13,454 bases of DNA from an uncultured Desulfuromonadales bacterium (lineage in GTDB: Bacteria; Desulfobacterota; Desulfuromonadia; Desulfuromonadales; Geopsychrobacteraceae): the NCBI GenBank assembly GCA_947259685.1, contig CAMYNC010000158.1, positions 1-13,454 on the forward strand. Reading direction: 5' to 3'. Below are positions 6,697-12,411 of this stretch, in pieces (the first letter of the stretch is position 1; every line of letters starts with the position of its first letter). The position numbers and the translations under genes are program-made. The notes under the pieces were generated by a model. That model saw only the letters and a program-made list of their open reading frames with translations, searched no databases and was not told where the DNA came from.

Positions 6697-6897
6697 CAAT
6701 GTCGGAATCCACAGGAAATTTCCCAGCTCAAACAATTGGAACGCTGGCAGCAGATTAGTAAAACTCAGCAGTTGTGACAGTAGAATTCGGCCATAGCCAC
6801 TTTTCCAGATCGGGGTGAGTTTCGAAAGTCCCTCCCATGCCCTGGATGTCTCAATTATATTGATTTGATGGGCAGGATTTTCTTGCCTTGGCAGGTC
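6697..6897. other. gene-free stretch beyond the serine dehydratase break
   Basis: No convincing gene is present. A frame open from upstream continues to 6758 (ending AQTIGTLAAD), but it lacks its own start or Shine-Dalgarno and reads the dehydratase stub out of frame. A weak hairpin (GGCAGGA...TCTTGCC) lies near 6871-6887. The source of the sequence joined to the stub is not recognisable by eye. Confidence 0.4.
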
Positions 6898-6930
6898 GTC
6901 TCATAATGTGAAAGTTACGAATTTTGAGGC
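6898..6930. repeat. dispersed intergenic palindrome, full copy
   Basis: This 33-base imperfect inverted repeat begins GTCTCATAATGTG and ends CGAATTTTGAGGC. It is most similar to 4014-4045 and lies 17 bases upstream of the ccdAB -35 box. Confidence 0.65.
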
Positions 6931-6946
6931 AAGAGAGGACTCACTA

Positions 6947-6992
6947 TTGACAAATTACTTCGCCCAAGGGAGAATGCGCATACAGTGCGCAT
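6947..6992 (+). promoter_or_regulatory. ccdAB promoter with overlapping operator-like inverted repeat
   Basis: TTGACA (6947-6952), 17 bases, then GAGAAT (6970-6975). Directly on the -10 and start region lies a perfect inverted repeat, ATGCGCA (6974-6980), five bases, TGCGCAT (6986-6992), immediately before the Shine-Dalgarno GGAGG (6993-6997). Position and symmetry fit autorepression by the CcdA/CcdB complex, and in the RNA the stem could also shield the ribosome site. Confidence 0.6.
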
Positions 6993-7001
6993 GGAGGTTT
7001 T

Positions 7002-7235
7002 ATGGGAAATACTGCTCGCAAACAATCTGCAAACCTGAGTATCAGAAGTGACCTGCTAAATCGCGCCAAACAGCGCAATATCAATCTGTCAAAAACACTG
7101 GAAGAGAGCTTGGAACAGCTCCTAAAAGCCCGTGATCGTGAAGAATGGCTAAAGGACAACCGTGAAGCAATCGAGGCCGCAAATAACTATGTGGAAGGCA
7201 AGGGGCTTTGGAGTGATGGGTTGCGACAGTTCTGA
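7002..7235 (+). CDS. ccdA: CcdA-family antitoxin
   Basis: This 77-residue antitoxin has the CcdA layout: an N-terminal ribbon-helix-helix part (KQSANLSIRSDLLNRAKQRN, residues 7-26, then INLSKTLEESLEQLL) for DNA binding and dimerisation, and a C-terminal toxin-binding tail with the family signature WLKDNREAIEAANNYVEGKG followed by LWSDGLRQF. GGAGG lies five bases upstream of the ATG at 7002. Its TGA overlaps the ccdB start by one base (TGATG). CcdA binds and neutralises the gyrase poison CcdB and is normally the Lon-sensitive partner. This is a chromosomal-type module. Confidence 0.92.
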   Translation: MGNTARKQSANLSIRSDLLNRAKQRNINLSKTLEESLEQLLKARDREEWLKDNREAIEAANNYVEGKGLWSDGLRQF

Positions 7236-7537
7236 TGGCTAAATTCGATATCTACAAATCGCCATCTGACGGTGCTGCATTTCTACTCGATTTGCAAGAC
7301 GACATCCTCGACGATCTTTCGACGCGGGTTGTTGCACCATTGATTTTGAGTGACGAAGTCCCAAACCGAATGAAAATCCTTAACCCTTTGATCTCCGTAG
7401 AGGGCAACGAATACCTGCTGATGACTCACCTGCTGGCTGCGATTCCCGCTTCTTCGCTGAAGGGGAAAATCAGCTCCGCCCTGGCGCAGCGCGACGAGAT
7501 TATCGCCTCGCTGGATTTCCTTTTTACTGGAATTTAA
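7235..7537 (+). CDS. ccdB: CcdB-family gyrase-poison toxin
   Basis: This 100-residue toxin matches CcdB along its length: KFDIYKSP at the start, FLLDLQDDILDDLSTRVVAPL (17-37), LNPLISVEGNEYLLMTHLLAAIP (49-71), and the C-terminal ALAQRDEIIASLDFLFTGI. The last residues matter for gyrase poisoning in F-plasmid CcdB (ending WGI); here the end is TGI, a form I recall as common in chromosomal homologues. Activity on GyrA is expected by family but not shown. The gene is intact and translationally coupled to ccdA. The intergenic TTTGAGAC-type motif begins four bases after its stop. Confidence 0.92.
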   Translation: MAKFDIYKSPSDGAAFLLDLQDDILDDLSTRVVAPLILSDEVPNRMKILNPLISVEGNEYLLMTHLLAAIPASSLKGKISSALAQRDEIIASLDFLFTGI

Positions 7538-7540
7538 ATT

Positions 7541-7555
7541 CATAAGTTTAGAGAC
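7541..7555. repeat. half copy of the TTTTGAGAC intergenic motif
   Basis: CATAAGTTTAGAGAC lies directly after ccdB and differs by one base from CATAAGTTTTGAGAC downstream of relE (8180-8194). The similar placement after two toxin genes is notable. Confidence 0.55.
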
Positions 7556-7621
7556 AAAAATCGGGGCCACTTCTGCTTCAGCCTTACTCCTTAAACATCT
7601 CATAACTTTATAACTTTTCAT

Positions 7622-7649
7622 GTCTCATCGGATGTGATATTTTGAGTAC
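7622..7649. repeat. dispersed intergenic palindrome, diverged copy
   Basis: A 28-base copy begins GTCTCATCGG and ends ATTTTGAGTAC. It overlaps the -35 region of relBE. Just upstream, ACATCTCATAAC (7595-7606) recurs exactly at 12656-12667. Confidence 0.4.
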
Positions 7650-7661
7650 AGTGAATACAAT
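7634..7661 (+). promoter_or_regulatory. candidate relBE promoter
   Basis: GTGATA (7634-7639), 16 bases, then TACAAT (7656-7661). Only the -10 is strong. Transcription would start near 7668, just before AAAGGGAG. Confidence 0.35.
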
Positions 7662-7680
7662 TATTCAAAGGGAGATTGCC

Positions 7681-7908
7681 ATGGCTACATCGATCCGCCT
7701 AGAACCAGAAGTGGAGAAAAGACTAGATTTCCTTGCAAGGCAAACCGGTCGTACCAAAGCATTCTATCTCCGTGAACTGATCACCCGTGGAATGGAAGAT
7801 CTGGAAGATTATTACCTGGCAGCCGATGTTCTGGAAAGAGTTCGCAAGGGTGAGGAAGAGATCCTTTCGTCCAACGACGTGAGGAGGTCTCTTGACTTGG
7901 ACAATTGA
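7681..7908 (+). CDS. relB: RelB-family (ribbon-helix-helix) antitoxin
   Basis: This 75-residue protein starts with the classic RelB/CopG ribbon-helix-helix sequence ATSIRLEPEVEKRLDFLARQ (2-21), then TGRTKAFYLRELITRGMEDL, followed by an acidic helical tail (EDYYLAADVLERVRKGEEE, about 41-59) that would clamp the toxin. The frame is open from a TTG at 7642, but AAAGGGAG at 7667-7674 selects the ATG at 7681, and the domain begins there. Its 3' end overlaps the relE start by 17 bases, so toxin translation is coupled. RelB/RelE complexes usually repress their own promoter. Confidence 0.9.
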   Translation: MATSIRLEPEVEKRLDFLARQTGRTKAFYLRELITRGMEDLEDYYLAADVLERVRKGEEEILSSNDVRRSLDLDN

Positions 7909-8158
7909 GTACACCAGAACAGCAGAAACTCAGCTTCGTAAGTTAGACCGACAGATTGCCAGGCGCATCCTTGATTATCTGGATAACAAAATAGCTCCAC
8001 TTGAGAACCCACGTTCTCGTGGAAAAGCCCTGGTGGGCCCTCTTGGGGAACTGTGGCGCTATAGAATCGGGGACTATCCGGTGATTTGCGAAATCCAGGA
8101 TAATGTTATGCGAATTCTGGTTGTAGAGGCAGGCCACCGCAAACAAATATACAAATAG
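7892..8158 (+). CDS. relE: RelE-family toxin
   Basis: This 88-residue toxin starts at TTG 7892, four bases after GAGGAGG and inside the relB 3' end. It shows RelE-type elements: WTIEYTRTAETQLRKLDRQI (3-22), RSRGKALVGPLGELWRYRIGD (41-61), VICEI, MRILVVEAGHRKQIYK (73-88). RelE toxins cleave mRNA in the ribosomal A site. Arg83 and Tyr87 fit E. coli RelE Arg81 and Tyr87. The Arg usually found after GDY, corresponding to E. coli Arg61, is replaced by Pro63, so catalytic strength may be reduced. The rare TTG start and strong overlap keep toxin output below antitoxin output. Confidence 0.9.
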   Translation: MTWTIEYTRTAETQLRKLDRQIARRILDYLDNKIAPLENPRSRGKALVGPLGELWRYRIGDYPVICEIQDNVMRILVVEAGHRKQIYK

Positions 8159-8164
8159 AAAGAT

Positions 8165-8194
8165 GCCTCAATGTTTAATCATAAGTTTTGAGAC
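8165..8194. repeat. dispersed intergenic palindrome, full copy
   Basis: A 30-base imperfect inverted repeat begins GCCTCAATG and ends AAGTTTTGAGAC. It lies six bases after the relE stop, in the gap before the convergent ATPase gene, where it could form a terminator-like stem. Confidence 0.6.
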
Positions 8195-8254
8195 AGCTGT
8201 TCGGCGTTTGGAAAATGAGGAGGGTTAGAAAACCAAGCTATGGTGTGAAACGGC

Positions 8255-9238
8255 TCAATGAATAGATCCCTGCTTACTGATCCGCGCGCTTTTTTCGCTG
8301 CGGATTTTATCGATGGAGATTTCAAGATGATCGAGGATAATGCCGGTGTACCTTTGAAGGTTATCGTGGATATATGTTCTGAGTTCATGTAATCCACCGG
8401 CCAGTTTCTTCCCATAGGGGACACCGACAGAGAGATCGATGCGATATCCCAACTTGGACTTTTTGACTTTAATCTTGAGCACGTGAACGTCAGGGTCATA
8501 TTCATCAATGCAGTGAAGGATCATTTCGGTGAGTGCGGCTTCAGAGATGGATACCTTACCGGTGGTTTTGCCCTTGGTTTGGAAATTAGGCTGAACAATT
8601 GACTTGTCAAAAAAACGGACCTTTTCCCCCTCATCAGGCCCTCGATTCCCCCTGAAAAAAATACGGATTGAATCAGAAAGGATCTGCGAATAGTCACGCT
8701 TAATTTCTATGGCAGGTACGGGAATAACGTGTTTGCCTTCTGCTGTGCGCGACTTAATCGCATTATTGATCTCTTTTTTGCTGGCAATCTCCTCAATATT
8801 GATAACTTGACTGATGGGGGGAAGTCCCAGTTCTTCAGTAACGCGAACGACCATTTTTTCGGAAGTACCAAGTAACAGAATTTTTTTTACTTTATGTTTC
8901 TGAATGGCATCGACCACTACTCTGCGATGAATAGGGTCTGAGAAAATTGCGGTTTTGATGGCGGTGAGGTAGTGTTTTTCCTTTTTAGCGGACCTCCCGG
9001 CGACAATGCTGGTTTCGTGAATGAGTAGACCGTCGTCGATAATGTAGGAAATACCTAACTTTTCCGCCAATAGCCTTGCACGGAAACTCTTTCCTGTCCC
9101 GCTTTTGCCGACAAGAGCATAAACCGTGACCCCTTGGAGACGTCCCTTGACCTTGTGAAAAAAATTAGAGATATCCTTGCCAGTGATATATATCCACCGG
9201 TGTTGGACTTTTCTGGTTTTTTCAGCTGCAACAGTCAT
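8255..9238 (-). CDS. P-loop ATPase fused to an Asp23/Gls24-like domain
   Basis: This 327-residue protein has two parts. Residues ~36-195 form a P-loop NTPase: Walker A GKSGTGKS at 44-51 after strand VTVYALV, then SYIIDDGLLI (64-73), a kinase-like insert, RRVVVDAIQKHKVKKILLLGTS (105-126) and a long helical region. Residues ~225-312 resemble the Asp23/Gls24 fold: GKVSISEAALTEMILHCI, HVLKIKVKK, YRIDLSVGVPYGKKL, and HDNLQRYTGIILDHLEISID. Asp23 proteins link to envelope stress in Gram-positive bacteria; the ATPase fusion is of unknown function. No signal peptide or TM is seen. The ATG at 9238 has no clear Shine-Dalgarno, but a near-consensus promoter lies 68 bases upstream. It is AT-richer than the permease. 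Confidence 0.8.
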   Translation of the reverse strand: MTVAAEKTRKVQHRWIYITGKDISNFFHKVKGRLQGVTVYALVGKSGTGKSFRARLLAEKLGISYIIDDGLLIHETSIVAGRSAKKEKHYLTAIKTAIFSDPIHRRVVVDAIQKHKVKKILLLGTSEKMVVRVTEELGLPPISQVINIEEIASKKEINNAIKSRTAEGKHVIPVPAIEIKRDYSQILSDSIRIFFRGNRGPDEGEKVRFFDKSIVQPNFQTKGKTTGKVSISEAALTEMILHCIDEYDPDVHVLKIKVKKSKLGYRIDLSVGVPYGKKLAGGLHELRTYIHDNLQRYTGIILDHLEISIDKIRSEKSARISKQGSIH

Positions 9239-9301
9239 CGTATCAAAACCAGCTCGGGTTATGTTGCGAGAAGTGAAAAACTAGAGAGGGTATCAATAAC
9301 C

Positions 9302-9334
9302 ATGCATGATATGCATGTAAGGGATACCTGTCAA
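9302..9334 (-). promoter_or_regulatory. near-consensus promoter with palindromic operator-like site (ATPase gene)
   Basis: On the minus strand, TTGACA (9329-9334), exactly 17 bases, then TATCAT (9306-9311). Overlapping the -10 is the symmetric ATGCAT-GAT-ATGCAT (9302-9316). This is the best sigma70 promoter in the window; the palindrome suggests it is repressible. Confidence 0.65.
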
Positions 9335-9420
9335 GGAGGAGTCAAAACAGGGCTAGAAACTTCATACTGGGGGCTCCTTATCTCGTGTATATGGAATTTC
9401 CAGGTGGGATTTCGGCGATT

Positions 9421-9452
9421 GTCTCAAAAGTGGAATTTACAATTTTGGAGAC
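9421..9452. repeat. dispersed intergenic palindrome, best-formed copy
   Basis: A 32-base imperfect inverted repeat begins GTCTCAAAAGTGG and ends CAATTTTGGAGAC. It lies between the ATPase promoter and the flavoprotein-operon terminator, in the 352-base gap 9239-9590, which holds no gene. Confidence 0.7.
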
Positions 9453-9472
9453 GGGATTTTGCCGAAAATGAA

Positions 9473-9501
9473 AAGGCCCCGATCCAAAAGATCGAGACCT
9501 T
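9473..9501 (-). terminator. intrinsic terminator of the flavoprotein operon
   Basis: A 12-bp stem pairs 9473-9484 with 9490-9501; on the minus strand all twelve positions pair counting two G-U wobbles. The loop is five bases and the sequence continues TTCATTTT. It lies about 90 bases after the stop of the last flavoprotein gene. Confidence 0.75.
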
Positions 9502-9590
9502 GGTGTTAGTTCTCTGGTGACTTATAGGGTTTTTCTACAGCCTCAATAGCTGATTTCTACAAATATTTTCCCTGCTTCATCTGCGAAAAT

Positions 9591-10274
9591 CTAAACTACT
9601 CTTTGAAACGGGCGGTCCTGCAGTTTCTTCCGGGTTCCGAATTTCCTGGCCCGCCGCTTCCAACCAAATTGGCCTATAAAGGTGTACATCCAATGGGGAA
9701 TGATGGGTTTGGCCATGAGCTCCACCGCCTTTTCCGGCACCGCCTCGCCCGTAGCGAGCGCCTCAGCCGCAAGATCGAGGGCTCTGGTGGCATTCCGTGC
9801 CCTCCCGCCCGCTTCACCCAAAGGCTGGCCGTCCAGGGCTTCGCCGCCACCAAGCGACAGGCCTCCAGACCATGAAAAAACGGCATCCCAGGCAAAGAGA
9901 CGACAGATGTCCAGCGCCGTGTTGTTATGGTGCGCCTCGGGGAATCCACAGTTTGCGATCGCCAACAACCGCTGCTGCCTATTTCCCCTGCCCAGCCGAT
10001 GTTTGGCCACAAGTTCCAGGGCCTTGGTGACTGAGGCAGGCAGACTGTCGATGTAGGTGGGAAATGCAAGCACCACAATGTCGACTTGATCGGTCGCGGC
10101 GAGCAGCTTGTTGCGCCCTTTTTCGGTCCTAAACGACTTATGAATCAACTGAGCCTCGGTTTGGTAACCCTGCTCGCCCAGTCGCTCAAGAAGATAGCCG
10201 CCGAGCGCCCCGGAAGTGCTTCTGGGCTGTTTGCCACTGCCGATCAACAAAAGAACCTGTCCGCGTGTCTTCAT
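9591..10274 (-). CDS. flavodoxin-like NAD(P)H-dependent oxidoreductase
   Basis: This 227-residue protein has a flavodoxin-like fold: strand QVLLLIGSGKQPRSTSGALG (6-25), whose loop should hold the FMN phosphate, VDIVVLAFPTYIDSLPASVTKALEL (64-88), LLAIANCGFPEAHHN (102-116), then the WSGGLSLGGGEAL region. The C-terminus IPHWMYTFIGQFGWKRRARKFG is a conserved tail of this oxidoreductase group. It probably reduces quinones or electrophiles with NAD(P)H via FMN. The frame extends upstream, but ATG 10274 has GGAGGTGG directly ahead and overlaps the preceding gene's stop by TAATG, so that start is chosen. It is the second gene of a coupled pair under a divergent TetR regulator. Confidence 0.82.
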   Translation of the reverse strand: MKTRGQVLLLIGSGKQPRSTSGALGGYLLERLGEQGYQTEAQLIHKSFRTEKGRNKLLAATDQVDIVVLAFPTYIDSLPASVTKALELVAKHRLGRGNRQQRLLAIANCGFPEAHHNNTALDICRLFAWDAVFSWSGGLSLGGGEALDGQPLGEAGGRARNATRALDLAAEALATGEAVPEKAVELMAKPIIPHWMYTFIGQFGWKRRARKFGTRKKLQDRPFQRVV

Positions 10275-10846
10275 TATGCCACCTCCAACTGATTGAAAAG
10301 TTCCTGAATATCCTCGCACAGCCCATCACCTCTCCCGGCGTCGGGCAGCACCTTACTGACATGAGCAGGAGCATGCCAGTTGGTCGCATTTCGCTCGACC
10401 AGGGTGGTGAAGACCCGCTCGCTCTCGACATTTTCACGCGGTAGCAGCCCTACTCCCATAAGACGAGGATACTGCTCGTAACGTGGTCGATGATGGACTT
10501 CTCCTCCGACTTTCATGAAAAAGGGGGACAGGATGCAGATGATTCGATCCAGGGCTTTTTTGAGTTCCGATGAGTAACCGCCGAAAGTTACCGGCGTAAG
10601 AAAAATGACCAGGTCACTCTGGATGATTGCCTTAGCAATCTCCTGACCTGCATCCGGGATAACACAAACTCCGGGGGTCTGCATCCAGCAGCCGAAGCAG
10701 CCCGTGCAGTACTTGATATCCAGGCGGTTCAACAGGAAAGGTTCAACATCCCAGCGCCGTCTCTTGAGTTCCCCCATAAGAACTTCCTGCACCCGGTCCA
10801 GCGACTGGTCGCCGGGTAATGCACCGTTCAGGATGACTGTTTTCAC
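10274..10846 (-). CDS. iron-sulfur flavoprotein / NADPH-dependent FMN reductase family
   Basis: This 190-residue protein begins KTVILNGALPGDQSLDRV, a flavodoxin-type first strand and FMN loop. Cys47, Cys50, Cys53 and Cys61 form a compact CX2CX2CX7C motif (YCTGCFGCWMQTPGVCVIPD), the hallmark of iron-sulfur flavoproteins, which carry a [4Fe-4S] cluster beside FMN. Then come SDLVIFLTPVTFGGYSSELKKALDR (77-101) and RLMGVGLLP. Family members transfer electrons, for example toward oxygen or peroxide defence. GTG at 10846 is chosen because AAAGGAG lies eight bases upstream; a TTG at 10864 would sit inside that ribosome site. It is the first clearly recognised gene of the operon and is coupled to the next one. 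Confidence 0.82.
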   Translation of the reverse strand: MKTVILNGALPGDQSLDRVQEVLMGELKRRRWDVEPFLLNRLDIKYCTGCFGCWMQTPGVCVIPDAGQEIAKAIIQSDLVIFLTPVTFGGYSSELKKALDRIICILSPFFMKVGGEVHHRPRYEQYPRLMGVGLLPRENVESERVFTTLVERNATNWHAPAHVSKVLPDAGRGDGLCEDIQELFNQLEVA

Positions 10847-10910
10847 GTTGGTTTCTCCTTTCAATGTAGCCTTTTTGAATTGGACCGGCCTTCCGCAGCT
10901 CAGGCGGACC

Positions 10911-11114
10911 TTACCAGAACATCACCAGAATCGATTTGATGACCTGACAGATGCTCCCCTCCCCCAACCCGGGTGAAAAAGAAGAATACGGAAACTTTCC
11001 CACCCTGGTCCGAAACCGTTGTCCAGGGCTCCCAGCCCCCCGACAGTTAAACACTTTGCTATTCCATGCGTTTGCTTGGGTGAAATCTTTACTGCCTGAC
11101 CGAAGAGTGAACAT
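10911..11114 (-). CDS. possible small leader ORF of the flavoprotein operon, 67 aa
   Basis: A 67-codon frame starts at ATG 11114 with a proper ribosome site (AAAGGAG, seven bases upstream) and ends 64 bases before the iron-sulfur flavoprotein start, so it would be first in the operon. The predicted protein is basic and Ser/Gly-rich with a hydrophobic end (ICQVIKSILVMFW). I recognise no family, and another frame (ending at 10922) is open over the same bases, so this may be an eroded gene or a non-coding leader. Confidence 0.35.
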   Translation of the reverse strand: MFTLRSGSKDFTQANAWNSKVFNCRGAGSPGQRFRTRVGKFPYSSFSPGLGEGSICQVIKSILVMFW

Positions 11115-11200
11115 GCCAAATCTCCTTTCATTTTTTTATTTGCATGTTTCGAGGGGCACCGAAGTCTGATCAAGTTTTCCAATTAGATACAAAGGCCCAA

Positions 11201-11257
11201 TGTTGGCAGCGACAACATCGAGCCTCAATATAGCGACGGATGTTGACATTGTCAACA
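11201..11257. promoter_or_regulatory. two TetR operator-like sites TGTTG-N7-CAACA
   Basis: Site 1 (11201-11217) and site 2 (11241-11257) share the same 17-base architecture, TGTTG, seven bases, CAACA, with starts 40 bases apart, about four helical turns. Site 2 is a perfect palindrome, TGTTGACA-T-TGTCAACA, and contains the tetR -35 box. Site 1 overlaps TTGTCG on the minus strand, a possible -35 of the flavoprotein operon. Together they fit binding by the TetR protein encoded at 11300-11911. Confidence 0.7.
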
Positions 11258-11271
11258 CTGAATGCTAATTT
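11243..11271 (+). promoter_or_regulatory. candidate tetR promoter
   Basis: TTGACA (11243-11248), 17 bases, then TAATTT (11266-11271) preceded by TG at 11263-11264, an extended -10. The -35 lies within the palindrome 11241-11257, so autorepression is likely. Confidence 0.55.
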
Positions 11272-11299
11272 TTTTCAACTGGAGAAAGGATTGATTCGA

Positions 11300-11911
11300 A
11301 TGAAATCGAAAAATACATATCATCACGGAGACTTGAGGAATGCTCTGCTGCAGGCCGGGGAACGGCTGCTGGCCAAAGAGGGAGTGGTCGGCCTGAGTCT
11401 GCGCAAGGTGGCCCAAGAGGCCGGAGTAAGCCATTCTGCACATAGCCGACATTTTCGCGACAAGAGGGCGCTGTTGTCAGCAATAGCCCAGGCTGGCTTT
11501 GAACGTCTGGCCGAGGCCATGGATAAAGCAGAGAAGCAGCACCCCGACGATCCCGCCAAGCAACTGCGGGCAGCCGGAATTGGCTACGTGACCCTCGCCG
11601 TGGACAATCCTGAAACCGCCAACCTCATGTTCGGCGGCGCCATCAAACCTGACGAGAAGGACGCAGAATTAATGGAGGCCGGGGACAAGGCATTTCAGGG
11701 ATTGGTGCAAATCATTGAAAATGGGCAGCAGGCTGGAATCTACAAGGAGCGGAAAACTATGGAACTGGCCCTCACGGCCTGGTCATCGTCCCATGGGCTG
11801 GCCTTGTTGATCACGGCAGGCAAGCTCAAGGATACCGCATCTTCCGAAGACCAGGTGACCCAATTGGCTGCCTCGGTATGCGAGATCTTGGAACGGGGGA
11901 TGTTGAAATAA
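11300..11911 (+). CDS. TetR-family transcriptional regulator
   Basis: This 203-residue regulator has a TetR N-terminal helix-turn-helix domain: HHGDLRNALLQAGERLLAKEG (8-28), LSLRKVAQEAGVSHSAHSRHF (32-52; recognition helix around 43-51), then RDKRALLSAIAQAGFERL. The C-terminal ligand domain (about 75-203; VTLAVDNPETANLMFGG, then a WSSSHGLALLITAG helix) resembles the group with a WxxxHG-type motif. TTG frames are open from 11240, but GGAGAAAGGA (11281-11290) selects ATG 11300, and an 11240 start would use the operator as coding sequence. It is divergent from the flavoprotein operon with paired operator-like sites between, so it probably represses both itself and that operon until an electrophile, quinone or similar ligand binds. 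The ligand is inferred only. Confidence 0.9.
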   Translation: MKSKNTYHHGDLRNALLQAGERLLAKEGVVGLSLRKVAQEAGVSHSAHSRHFRDKRALLSAIAQAGFERLAEAMDKAEKQHPDDPAKQLRAAGIGYVTLAVDNPETANLMFGGAIKPDEKDAELMEAGDKAFQGLVQIIENGQQAGIYKERKTMELALTAWSSSHGLALLITAGKLKDTASSEDQVTQLAASVCEILERGMLK

Positions 11912-11920
11912 CGCCTTAAT

Positions 11921-11936
11921 CCACAATTTTTGAGAC
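11921..11936. repeat. half copy of the TTTTGAGAC intergenic motif
   Basis: CCACAATTTTTGAGAC begins ten bases after the tetR stop. Its right arm matches the copy at 9421-9452. A more degenerate relative, CACAACTTTTAAAAC, is at 12900-12914. Confidence 0.45.
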
Positions 11937-11949
11937 GCCTTTTCGACAA

Positions 11950-11994
11950 CACAAAAGCTCTACCCTGGGATTTCCAGATTGGGGCTTTTGTGTG
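11950..11994 (+). terminator. hairpin downstream of tetR
   Basis: ACACAAAAGC (11950-11959) and GCTTTTGTGT (11985-11994) are perfect 10-base complements around a 25-base loop. The right arm itself supplies the T-run. It begins 38 bases after the tetR stop and could end transcription there. Confidence 0.5.
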
Positions 11995-12057
11995 CTGGGA
12001 ATGGTGAGCTCCGGGACCGATCCCGAAAATTTCCGTACCTGGCTTCATCCGAGTCGA

Positions 12058-12324
12058 CTACTCGCCACCTTGTTTCGTCGGTGGGGAATGTTCGAGATCA
12101 ACCTCGGCATTCAGACGGTGTAATACAGCTAAAATTTTGTCCAGAATATCTGGTGGACCACCGCCCATATTTTCCTCTTCAGCAACTTCCAACTCACGGG
12201 CATCATACTCCCAGCGGCGTAAAATTTTGATTTTTTGCTCCCGAGTCAGAGACTGTTCGTCAAATACGTCATCTGGGGATGTAAACACGCTCTCTGGATC
12301 AAGCATTGCCTTTTCAATATCCAT
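12058..12324 (-). CDS. conserved hypothetical protein, 88 aa
   Basis: This small acidic soluble protein belongs to a conserved uncharacterised type found widely in proteobacteria, recognised by its core LTREQKIKILRRWEYDAREL (27-46) and the following VAEEENMGG. The opening IEKAMLDPESVFTSPDDVF (3-21) is also typical. No catalytic motif, signal or membrane segment is visible; the fold appears mostly helical with a disordered tail (SPPTKQGGE). GAGGGA lies about six bases before ATG 12324. It follows the broken ferredoxin gene on the same strand after 87 bases, so the two may be cotranscribed. I cannot assign a function. Confidence 0.8.
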   Translation of the reverse strand: MDIEKAMLDPESVFTSPDDVFDEQSLTREQKIKILRRWEYDARELEVAEEENMGGGPPDILDKILAVLHRLNAEVDLEHSPPTKQGGE

Positions 12325-12411
12325 AGCTTCCCTCTACGAAAATCCACCAAGCATTTACCCATGGCCGCCGAAAGCATCCTTGAGTGGCGAAGTATTATGC
12401 ACAGTGGACTT

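Noticed and set aside
7541..8194. Integron cassette array with attC sites after each toxin-antitoxin pair
   Set aside because: The repeats after ccdB and relE are alike, but there is no GTTRRRY/RYYYAAC core pair and no integrase gene in the window; kept only as a possibility in the palindrome finding.
9134..9520. 128-aa plus-strand open frame
   Set aside because: It overlaps the start and promoter of the ATPase gene, the palindrome 9421-9452 and a terminator arm, and has no family resemblance.
9674..10078. 134-aa minus-strand and 124-aa plus-strand frames within the oxidoreductase gene
   Set aside because: Out-of-frame shadows of the flavodoxin-like coding sequence.
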